NCBI GenBank assembly: GCA_035325905.1
Contig: DAOKYY010000046.1
Location: 1 to 26,519 of the forward strand
Origin: DYGX01 sp035325905
GTDB lineage: Bacteria > Chloroflexota > Anaerolineae > Aggregatilineales > Aggregatilineaceae
Reading direction: 5' to 3'
DNA length: 26,519 bases
In this document: positions 15,462 to 21,812 of the stretch, one piece after another
Position numbering within the stretch: position 1 is the first letter of the stretch
How the letters are laid out: every line of letters starts with the position of its first letter
Position numbers and translations under genes: made by a program
The notes under the pieces: generated by a model
Databases searched by the model: none
The model's input: only the letters and a program-made list of their open reading frames with translations
Told to the model about the DNA's origin: nothing

Positions 15462-16717
15462 AGCGGCGCACGCTGGCTCTGGCGGCGCTGCTCGCCGCCG
15501 GGATGGCGCTGTGGATCGGCCTGCCCCCTGCCGCGCCCGCTGCGATCGCGGCTCCGCTGGCGCGCCAGAACGACCCCGCTGGATGGACGGTGGGCGCGCC
15601 CACCGTCGAGAGCATCTACCCCGCCGGGATGATCTTCCGCCTGCGCGCCGAAAGCAGCGGCGGCCCAATTGTCCGCGCCCGGCTGGTGTGGTACCGGCCG
15701 GTCCTGCGCCCCGGAGCGATCCGGCGCGTGCAGGTCGAGGAAGCGCGGATCGACGCGGGCACCGGCGAGCTGGTGGCAGTCTGGCAGCCGGACGGGCTGA
15801 TCATGCTGCCGCCGTGGTCGGTGGTCGCGTACCACTGGGAGCTGCGCGACGCCGCCGGAAGCGATTTTGAGACCGGGCCGCAGACGGCCGAGTACGCCGA
15901 CCACACCCGCCCGTGGATCCGCAGCGAATCGCGCGACGCGATCGTGTTCGCGTCGGACCTGCCAGGCGATGTCGATAGGCTGATTCTGGACGCCCTGGCC
16001 GCGCAGCGCGAGCGATACGAGGCGGTGTGGGGCGCGGCGCTGCCCTACGCGCCACGCATCGTGCTGTTCGGCGATTATGGCGCGTGGCTGGAATGGCGCA
16101 CCGCCGACCGCAGCACGAGCCGCACCGAGGTTGTCGTCGGACAGACCTTCGACGCCTGGGGTGTGATCGCGCAGGTGCTGACCGGGTTTCCGTCCGAGCC
16201 AGCCTATCGCGAGCTGGCCTATTCGACCGTGTTGCACGAAATGGAGCATCTTTACCAGGCGGAGTTTCTCTCTGGGCGGCGGCAGGCGGATGTGCCCGGC
16301 TGGTTCTACGAAGGCGACGCGACGTTTTTCGAGATCGAGCAGTCGTATGACTACCTGGGCCGAGTCCGGGCGCTGGCGGCGGCGGGAGACCTGCCCGCGC
16401 TGCTGGTCGGGCTAGCTGACGCGCCGCAGGTCAGCGGCCGGTCGCCGCGTCTCGGCTACGATATTGGCTATTCCTTCTTCGAGTGGCTGCGTGAGTCGAC
16501 CGGCGGGCTGGAAGCGCACCGCGCGATCATGGCGCTGCTTGGCGAAGACGTGCCGTTCTTCGACGCGCTGGAGCAGGCGCTCGGCCGCTCGACCGGCGCG
16601 ATCGAGCGCGACTGGCGCGTGTGGCTCGGCGCTTCGGAAGCCGCGCCGACGCTTGTGCCGACCTGGACGCCTCTTCCGTTCTTCGCGACGCCGACGCCGT
16701 TTGTGTATGGCGGCTGA
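15458..16717 (+). CDS. Exported HExxH metallopeptidase, peptidase MA-like
   Basis: A 419-residue protein starting with GTG inside the previous gene's stop. The N-terminus (MKRRTLALAALLAAG...) is a signal peptide or anchor. Residues 40-150 form a beta-rich domain. The catalytic part (about 160-400) has the zinc-binding HEMEH (His260, Glu261, His264), and Glu285 in WFYEGDATFFE is the likely third ligand, the gluzincin layout of Peptidase_MA-like proteins. The last 20 residues are a Thr/Pro-rich tail (PTWTPLPFFATPTPF), typical of exported proteins in this type of bacterium. It should cut peptides outside the membrane. Its tight coupling to a membrane hydrolase suggests joint action on envelope or nutrient polymers, but that is inference. 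Confidence 0.83.
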   Translation: MKRRTLALAALLAAGMALWIGLPPAAPAAIAAPLARQNDPAGWTVGAPTVESIYPAGMIFRLRAESSGGPIVRARLVWYRPVLRPGAIRRVQVEEARIDAGTGELVAVWQPDGLIMLPPWSVVAYHWELRDAAGSDFETGPQTAEYADHTRPWIRSESRDAIVFASDLPGDVDRLILDALAAQRERYEAVWGAALPYAPRIVLFGDYGAWLEWRTADRSTSRTEVVVGQTFDAWGVIAQVLTGFPSEPAYRELAYSTVLHEMEHLYQAEFLSGRRQADVPGWFYEGDATFFEIEQSYDYLGRVRALAAAGDLPALLVGLADAPQVSGRSPRLGYDIGYSFFEWLRESTGGLEAHRAIMALLGEDVPFFDALEQALGRSTGAIERDWRVWLGASEAAPTLVPTWTPLPFFATPTPFVYGG

Positions 16718-16768
16718 GCCGCCTGCTTGCCGGGCGAGCGCCCATAGCCGGAAGACCGGCGCGTCGGG

Positions 16769-16774
16769 TATAAT
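16769..16774 (+). promoter_or_regulatory. Candidate -10 box upstream of the VOC gene
   Basis: A perfect TATAAT lies in the 129-base gap before the VOC gene. No good -35 box is present; instead a small hairpin (GCCGG-AAGA-CCGGC, 16747-16760) occupies the spacer. The arrangement could bind a regulator. Confidence 0.4.
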
Positions 16775-16846
16775 TGCCTTCAGGCGTCACGCACCGCTTA
16801 AGACCGCCGCGCCCGTTCCCGTCCTTCTGCGAAGGAGTTCGCGCCG

Positions 16847-17278
16847 ATGACACCCTTGCAGCCCATTATCGCCGAGCTGGCCGTCGAGAGCGTGGACGCT
16901 TCGATCTCCTGGTATCGCGAGCTGGGGTTCGAAGTGGACGCCGAAGGGCAGCGCGACGACGACGGGCGGCAGTGGGTCAGCCTGTCGCACGAAGGGCGCT
17001 CGGTCTGGCTGCTGCGCGCCGATATGTTCCCCGTCGCGATGCCGCCGGAACCGGGAGCGCCGCGCATGACGCTCTATCTCCAGGTTTTGGATGTGGACGC
17101 CGTCTACGCGCGCCTGATCGAGCGGCGGATCGAGACCGAGCTCGTGCCGCAAAACCAGTGGTATGGCCTGCGCGAGTTCGCGCTGCGCGACCCGGACGGC
17201 TTCCGCTGGGTGATCAACCAGCCGATCCCGGAGGATCAGACGCCGCCACCTCCGCGCACCCCGCCGCTGCCGGGCTAA
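16847..17278 (+). CDS. VOC superfamily protein (glyoxalase/bleomycin-resistance fold)
   Basis: A 143-residue cytoplasmic protein with AAGGAG before its ATG. It has the paired beta-alpha-beta-beta-beta pattern of the VOC fold: IAELAVESVDASISWYRELGFEV at the start, then MTLYLQVLDVDAVYARLIERRIE, and the closing REFALRDPDGFRWVINQ, a strong family signature. The C-terminal tail is rich in Pro. The first metal position, usually His, is not obvious here (IIAELAV), so metal binding and any glyoxalase, dioxygenase or drug-binding activity are uncertain. It sits between an exported peptidase and a sugar mutase without clear link to either. Confidence 0.88.
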   Translation: MTPLQPIIAELAVESVDASISWYRELGFEVDAEGQRDDDGRQWVSLSHEGRSVWLLRADMFPVAMPPEPGAPRMTLYLQVLDVDAVYARLIERRIETELVPQNQWYGLREFALRDPDGFRWVINQPIPEDQTPPPPRTPPLPG

Positions 17279-17353
17279 GTTTGCACAGGCCGGGCTACGA
17301 AGCCGGTCATGATTGAAGACCTTACGGCGAGCCTACAGTCAGGAGAGAAATGC

Positions 17354-18787
17354 ATGGCGCACGTTCCGACCGAAGTCTTTCGCAAGTATGATATTCGTGG
17401 CACCGTGACCGGGCCGGACGCGCAGCTCACGCCGGGGCTGGCGCGGCTGGTGGGGAAAGCGTATGGCACGTATGTCCAGCGCGAGATGGGCATTACGCAG
17501 GTCTTTGTCGGCGGCGACAACCGCGAGTCGACGCCGCCGCTGATGGACGCCGTGATCGAGGGCCTGCTGACGACCGGCCTGCGCGTGACGGACGTCGGCC
17601 CGGTCATGACGCCGACCGTGTATTTCGCCTCGGCGTCGCAGGAATACGCCGGCGGGATCATGATCACCGGCAGCCACCTGACGACGCGCTACAATGGGAT
17701 CAAGATGGCCTACGGCCGGCTGGCGCTCGCCGACCAGCAAATTCAGGACCTGCTGCGCCTGATCCAGGCCGATGACTTCATCACCGGCGAGGGCGAGCTG
17801 CGCCAGGATTACCACATGATCCACACCCATATGGCCGTCATCCAGGGCAAGGTCACGATGGGCGACCGCAAGCTGCGCGTCGTCGTGGACGCGGGCAACG
17901 GCCTGAGCGGGACGTATGTGCCGCCGGTCATGCAGGCGTGCGGCATCGACGTGATCTGCCTGTACTGCGAGCCGGACGGGACGTTCCCCAACCATCTGCC
18001 CAACCCCGAAGACCCGGAGCTGACGAAGGACCTGGAAGCAGCGGTGATCGCCAACAACGCCGACCTGGGCATCGGATTCGACGGAGACGCGGACCGCTGC
18101 GGCGTGATCGACAATCGCGGGCGGCACGTCGCGGCGGACCGGCTGCTGGCGCTGCTGGCGCGCGATCTGCTGGCGCGGATGCCCGGCGCGAAGATCGTCT
18201 TCGACGTGAAATCGAGCCAGATGCTGCCGGAAGTGATCCGCGCGAGCGGGGGCGAGCCGGTGATGTGGAAATCGGGCCACAGCCTGATGAAAGCCAAGAT
18301 GGCCGAGGTCGGCGCGCCGCTGGGCGGCGAGGTGAGCGGCCATATCTTCATCGGCGAGGACTACTACGGGTTCGACGACGCGCCGCTGGTGGCCCTCAAG
18401 GTGCTGGAAATGCTCAGCAAGACCGACCAACAGGTCTCGGCGCTGCTCGACGCCCTGCCGCACCTGGTCGCGACGCCCGAAATTATCATGAGCGCGCCGG
18501 ATGACGTCAAGTTCCGCATCATCGACGCAGTGCGCGACCGGTTGCAAGACCGCTACGAGGTGGTGACGGTCGACGGCGCGCGGGCGCTGTTCGAAAACGG
18601 CTGGGGGCTGGTGCGCGCCAGCAACACGCAGCCGGCGATCACGATGCGCTTTGAGGCGCACACCCGCCCGCAGCTTGTCGAGTATATGAAGCGGTTCAAC
18701 GACCTGCTGGATGACTATCCCCAGGTGGACCGGACCAACCTGGTGAAGCAGATCGAGGTGTTCAGCAGCGAGCAGCCCGCGCACTAG
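17354..18787 (+). CDS. Phosphomannomutase/phosphoglucomutase, AlgC type
   Basis: This enzyme interconverts hexose 6- and 1-phosphates, supplying activated mannose or glucose for polysaccharide and wall synthesis. I chose ATG 17354 because AGGAG lies nine bases upstream; the earlier in-frame ATG at 17309 has no such site. The 477-residue protein has four alpha-D-phosphohexomutase domains: FRKYDIRG (9-16), phosphoserine loop with Ser107 (MITGSHLTTRYNG), magnesium loop DGDADR (243-248), sugar-specificity loop GEVSGH (325-330) and phosphate-binding RASNTQP (421-427). Many segments match Pseudomonas AlgC as I recall it (LYCEPDGTFPNHLPNPEDPE, PVMWKSGHSLMKAKM). The only oddity is Leu-Thr where Asn-Pro usually follows the active-site TGSH. 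It likely provides precursors for envelope sugars, in keeping with the wall genes downstream. Confidence 0.93.
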   Translation: MAHVPTEVFRKYDIRGTVTGPDAQLTPGLARLVGKAYGTYVQREMGITQVFVGGDNRESTPPLMDAVIEGLLTTGLRVTDVGPVMTPTVYFASASQEYAGGIMITGSHLTTRYNGIKMAYGRLALADQQIQDLLRLIQADDFITGEGELRQDYHMIHTHMAVIQGKVTMGDRKLRVVVDAGNGLSGTYVPPVMQACGIDVICLYCEPDGTFPNHLPNPEDPELTKDLEAAVIANNADLGIGFDGDADRCGVIDNRGRHVAADRLLALLARDLLARMPGAKIVFDVKSSQMLPEVIRASGGEPVMWKSGHSLMKAKMAEVGAPLGGEVSGHIFIGEDYYGFDDAPLVALKVLEMLSKTDQQVSALLDALPHLVATPEIIMSAPDDVKFRIIDAVRDRLQDRYEVVTVDGARALFENGWGLVRASNTQPAITMRFEAHTRPQLVEYMKRFNDLLDDYPQVDRTNLVKQIEVFSSEQPAH

Positions 18788-18835
18788 AGGGTGAGGTTGG
18801 CCGGGCGCGGCTCGTTGCGCCCCGAACAAAACCTG

Positions 18836-18860
18836 ACGGGCAGCGCGTAATCTGCCCCGT
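18836..18860. repeat. Hairpin in the gap before mreB (first)
   Basis: ACGGGCAG (18836-18843) pairs with CTGCCCCGT (18852-18860) around an eight-base loop, with one bulged base. No T-run follows, so it is not a classical terminator of the mutase gene. It shares the TGCCCCG arm with two other hairpins around mreB. Confidence 0.4.
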
Positions 18861-18882
18861 GCGCTACCCCCATAGCTCTTAC

Positions 18883-18924
18883 CTTGCCCCGGCGCGCGTT
18901 CCTGACACCGTGATCCGGGGCAGG
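18883..18924. repeat. Hairpin in the gap before mreB (second)
   Basis: CTTGCCCCGG (18883-18892) pairs with CCGGGGCAGG (18915-18924), ten pairs with one G-U, around a 22-base loop. The 301-base gap 18788-19088 otherwise holds only the mreB promoter element and leader; I see no small gene in it. Confidence 0.45.
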
Positions 18925-19037
18925 CGCGCCCAATGCGTCGGGCGAGCGGTTTGGCGGTTGCCTGAAAACGTGGTACAAACCCCGGCGCGCGGCATATGAG
19001 TGTTTGATAAGACGCGCGCGGCGCGCCGGGCGGCGTG

Positions 19038-19046
19038 TGGTATAAT
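19038..19046 (+). promoter_or_regulatory. Extended -10 promoter of mreB
   Basis: TGGTATAAT is a full extended -10 element, about 43 bases before the mreB start. No matching -35 is present at 16-18 bases. The TTGATA at 19004 is too far away. Confidence 0.6.
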
Positions 19047-19088
19047 GCGCCGCCGGTTACTCGCCCCTGAGGGAGGAGAAAACGCCAC

Positions 19089-20153
19089 TTGGTTAGCCCT
19101 CTTGACTGGCTTCTGGGCCTCTTTTCGCTGGACATCGGCATCGACCTCGGCACGGCCAACACGCTCGTCAGCGTGCGCGGCAAGGGGATCGTGATCAACG
19201 AGCCGTCGTATGTCGCCATCGAGCGCAAAACGCGCCGCCCGATCAGCGTTGGGCGCGAGGCCAAAGAGATGTTTGGCAAGACGCCGTCGGCCAAGTATAT
19301 GGTGGTCCGCCCGCTGCGCGATGGCGTGATCAGCGAGTTTGAGATCACCGAGGCGATGCTCGATTACTTCATCCGCAAGGCGCACGAGCAAAGCTGGGTG
19401 CCGATCCCCCGCCCGCGTGTGGTGGTGGGTATCCCGTCCGGCGTGACCGAGGTCGAGAAGCGCGCTGTCTACGACGCGACGATCAGCGCCGGAGCGCGCG
19501 AAGCGTACCTGATCGAGGAGCCGGTCGCCGCCGCGATTGGCGCCGGGCTGCCGATCCAGGAGACGCGTGGCAGCATGATTGTGGACATCGGCGGCGGCAC
19601 GACGGAGGTCGCGATCTTCTCGCTCGGCGGGATCGTGATCAGCCGCTCGATTCGTGTCGCCGGAGACGAAATGGACGAGGACATCGTCCAGTACATGCGC
19701 TCCAAGTACAACCTGCTGATCGGCGAGCGCACGGCTGAGCGCGCCAAGATCGAGATCGGCTCGTCGTACCCGCTGCCGGAAGAGCGCACGATGATCCTGC
19801 GCGGGCGCAACCTGATCAACGGTCTGCCGGAAGCGGTCGAGGTCTCGTCGATCGAGCTGCGCGAGGCGCTCAACCCTTCGGTCAGCATCGTGATCGACAC
19901 GATCCGCGACGCGCTGGACGAGACCCCGCCGGAGCTGGTCGCCGACCTGATGGAGTCAGGGATTTGCATGGCGGGCGGCGGCAGCCAGCTCAAGGGCTTC
20001 TGCGAGCGCGTGGCCGACGAGGTCAACGTGCGCGTCTGGCTGGCGGAAGACTCGATGACCTGCGTGGCGCGCGGCGCGGGGCGTATTCTAGAGGACTACG
20101 ACAACCTGCGGTCGCTGTTGGCCGGGCTGGAGCGAGGCTCGACCCAGCATTAG
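19089..20153 (+). CDS. mreB: Rod shape-determining actin homologue MreB
   Basis: MreB polymerises under the membrane and guides the cell-elongation machinery. The 354-residue protein starts with TTG at 19089, supported by GGAGGAG ten bases upstream. This start keeps the short hydrophobic N-terminus (MVSPLDWLLGLF) that can act as a membrane tether. Actin-fold ATP motifs are all present: phosphate-1 DLGTANT (19-25), connect-1 EEPVAAAIG (143-151), phosphate-2 VDIGGGTTE (165-173), and near residue 305 the adenosine motif MAGGGSQLKG. The length matches the family. It heads the cluster mreBCD-mrdA-minCDE and has its own promoter. A hairpin lies after it, so mreB may be made in excess over mreC. Confidence 0.97.
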   Translation: MVSPLDWLLGLFSLDIGIDLGTANTLVSVRGKGIVINEPSYVAIERKTRRPISVGREAKEMFGKTPSAKYMVVRPLRDGVISEFEITEAMLDYFIRKAHEQSWVPIPRPRVVVGIPSGVTEVEKRAVYDATISAGAREAYLIEEPVAAAIGAGLPIQETRGSMIVDIGGGTTEVAIFSLGGIVISRSIRVAGDEMDEDIVQYMRSKYNLLIGERTAERAKIEIGSSYPLPEERTMILRGRNLINGLPEAVEVSSIELREALNPSVSIVIDTIRDALDETPPELVADLMESGICMAGGGSQLKGFCERVADEVNVRVWLAEDSMTCVARGAGRILEDYDNLRSLLAGLERGSTQH

Positions 20154-20199
20154 CGCGTCCTGCGGCGCGTTGCCGGACGGTGTGCGGACTGTTTGCGCT

Positions 20200-20227
20200 A
20201 TGCCCCGAATCGCACGGTTCGGGGCAT
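20200..20227. repeat. Perfect hairpin between mreB and mreC
   Basis: Arms ATGCCCCGAA (20200-20209) and TTCGGGGCAT (20218-20227) pair over ten bases with an eight-base loop. No T-run follows. It may attenuate transcription or define the end of the mreB message, and it lies just upstream of a TATAAT at 20248. Confidence 0.6.
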
Positions 20228-20247
20228 GATCTTGATCGGCCCTGCGG

Positions 20248-20253
20248 TATAAT
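20248..20253 (+). promoter_or_regulatory. Candidate -10 box upstream of mreC
   Basis: A perfect TATAAT in the 179-base gap before mreC, without a convincing -35; the hairpin at 20200-20227 occupies that region. It could give mreCD separate expression from mreB. Confidence 0.4.
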
Positions 20254-20332
20254 GAGAGGCAGCGGGGCGGGGCAGCCGGTCGCTCGTGTTATGAGCGACG
20301 GCGTGACAGGATGGGTGGAGGGTAAAGCCAGC

Positions 20333-21178
20333 GTGCTGCGCACAAGCCGCCTGTTCAGCTTCTCGATGACGCTCGTCGCCATCGCGCTGCTGATCTATTT
20401 CGGATCGCAGGGCGCCCTGGGGCCGGTGCAGGATGTCGTCGCGGTGCCGCTGAACGCCGCCCAGAGCGCGATCAGCCAGGTCACGCGCGGCGTGACCGGC
20501 CTGCTGGACGATCTGGAGAGCTTCCGGCGGCTGGAGAAGCGCAACCGCGACCTGGAGGAGGCGCTGGCCGTCTACCAGGCGGAGCTGGCCGAGTTGCGCG
20601 AAAAAGGGCACGACTACGACCGCCTGTCTGCCTTGCTCGACTTCAACCGCCAGGGGCCGGATGACTGGGACTATGTGACGTGCAACGTGATCGGGCGCGA
20701 CACGACCGGCTTCGTCAACGCGATCCAGATCGACTGCGGGCGGCGCGTCGGCGTCGAGCCAATGGACCCGGTCGTGACCGAGTTCGGCATGGTCGGGCGG
20801 GTGACGCGCGTTTCCGCGACCGGGGCTGAGGTCCTGCTGCTGACCGATCCATCGAGCCGCGTCAGCGTGCGGCTGCAAGAGTCGCGCGCCGACGCCGTGA
20901 TCGCCGGCCAGCTGACCGGCGACCTGCTGCTGTCGTTCATTCCCGTGGACGCGCAGGTGACGCAAGGCGAGCGCGTCGTCACCAGCGGCCTGGGGCAGAA
21001 CTTCCCGGCGGACCTGCTCGTCGGGCAGGTGATGAGCGTCGCGCTGGATGAGCGCGGCATGTACCAGGAGGCGCGGGTGCGCAGCCTGGTCGAGTTTGGC
21101 CGGCTGGAGATCGTGCAGGTGATCATCAACTTCGAGCCGGTCGACCTCGCAGTGTTCGAGCAGCCGGCCGCGCCGTGA
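20333..21178 (+). CDS. mreC: Rod shape-determining protein MreC
   Basis: MreC is a bitopic membrane protein that links MreB inside to PBP2 outside. I chose GTG 20333, with GGAGGG ten bases upstream; ATG 20291 is an in-frame alternative adding 14 residues but lacks a clear ribosome-binding site. The 281-residue product has one N-terminal transmembrane helix (about 7-24). A coiled coil follows (about 60-103, including LEKRNRDLEEALAVYQAELAEL), then the beta-rich MreC core (about 112-275) with VIGRDTTGFVNAIQIDCG, MVGRVTRVS and DRSVV-like elements such as LLLTDPSSRVSVRLQ, and GLGQNFPADLLVGQV near the end. It precedes mreD by 24 bases. Confidence 0.94.
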   Translation: MLRTSRLFSFSMTLVAIALLIYFGSQGALGPVQDVVAVPLNAAQSAISQVTRGVTGLLDDLESFRRLEKRNRDLEEALAVYQAELAELREKGHDYDRLSALLDFNRQGPDDWDYVTCNVIGRDTTGFVNAIQIDCGRRVGVEPMDPVVTEFGMVGRVTRVSATGAEVLLLTDPSSRVSVRLQESRADAVIAGQLTGDLLLSFIPVDAQVTQGERVVTSGLGQNFPADLLVGQVMSVALDERGMYQEARVRSLVEFGRLEIVQVIINFEPVDLAVFEQPAAP

Positions 21179-21202
21179 GGCGTGGCGCGTGGGGGCGCGG
21201 CG

Positions 21203-21709
21203 ATGTCTAATTACATCGGCATCCCGATCCTGCTCTTGGCCGCGGTCATCAACGCGACGATCATGCCAGAGCTGCGGCTCGGCAACGGCGCGGCGGATCT
21301 CGTCTTCTTGATGGTCGTGTCGTGGGCGCTGCTGTCGGACGTGCGCGACGGGATGCTGTGGGCCGTCATCGGCGGCGCGATGCAAGATTTGCTCTCGGTG
21401 GCGCCGCTCGGCGTCTCGGCGCTGGGGCTGGTGATCGTCGCCTTCGCTGCCGATGCGGTGTTCGGTCAGGTGTCGCGGGGGAACTTGCTGGTTCCGCTGG
21501 CCGTGGTCGCCGTTGGAACGCCGGTGTACGATATGATCACGCTGGGGCTGCTGAGAATGCTCGGCCTCTCGGCGGTGGGGCTGGGGCAGGGATTGGTGTA
21601 TGTCACGCTTCCGGCGACCATTCTGAACCTGCTTCTGATCGTGCCGGTTTACCGGTTGATGGGCGCGCTTCACGGGCGGGCGTTCCCGCTGCGGACGCGC
21701 ATCGAGTGA
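21203..21709 (+). CDS. mreD: Rod shape-determining protein MreD
   Basis: A 168-residue polytopic membrane protein of the elongation complex. ATG 21203 is preceded by a GGGGG stretch; an in-frame GTG at 21182 is a less likely start. Five or six hydrophobic helices span nearly its whole length. Family marks are the N-terminal ILLLAAVINATIMPELRL, PDLVFLMVV-like ADLVFLMVVSWALL, and the GAMQDLLSVAPLGVSALGLVIVAF stretch, which matches the MreD core (G-x-x-x-D-x-x-x-x-x-x-G). Its place between mreC and PBP2 supports the call. Confidence 0.93.
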   Translation: MSNYIGIPILLLAAVINATIMPELRLGNGAADLVFLMVVSWALLSDVRDGMLWAVIGGAMQDLLSVAPLGVSALGLVIVAFAADAVFGQVSRGNLLVPLAVVAVGTPVYDMITLGLLRMLGLSAVGLGQGLVYVTLPATILNLLLIVPVYRLMGALHGRAFPLRTRIE

Positions 21710-21719
21710 GCCATTGACA

Positions 21720-21757
21720 AACAGCGGCTAGCGGTGAGCTAAAGGCTGACCGCTGTT
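21720..21757. repeat. Hairpin between mreD and the PBP2 gene
   Basis: AACAGCGG (21720-21727) and CCGCTGTT (21750-21757) pair perfectly over eight bases, and further inner pairs (TAGC with GCTG) extend the stem after a mismatch. No T-run follows. A TTGACA at 21714-21719 directly precedes it but has no good -10 partner. Confidence 0.5.
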
Positions 21758-21812
21758 CGCTGGCGGCGAAAGACGACTTCTGGTGTATTGGTAGTGGTGT
21801 GGCAGAAATCTC

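Noticed and set aside
17289..17309. Hairpin after the VOC gene as a terminator
   Set aside because: The stem (GGCCGGGCT with AGCCGGTC) has a bulge and a G-T pair and no T-run follows.
19004..19009. TTGATA as a -35 box for mreB
   Set aside because: It is 31 bases from the TATAAT, far outside a usable spacing; the extended -10 element explains the promoter better.
17339..19348. 669-residue open frame on the minus strand
   Set aside because: It lies opposite the sugar mutase and the start of mreB, and shows no domain; it is a shadow frame in high-GC DNA.
21714..21742. TTGACA as a promoter for the PBP2 gene
   Set aside because: The -35 match is perfect, but the sequence at the right spacing (AGCTAA) is a poor -10 box, and the region forms a hairpin instead.
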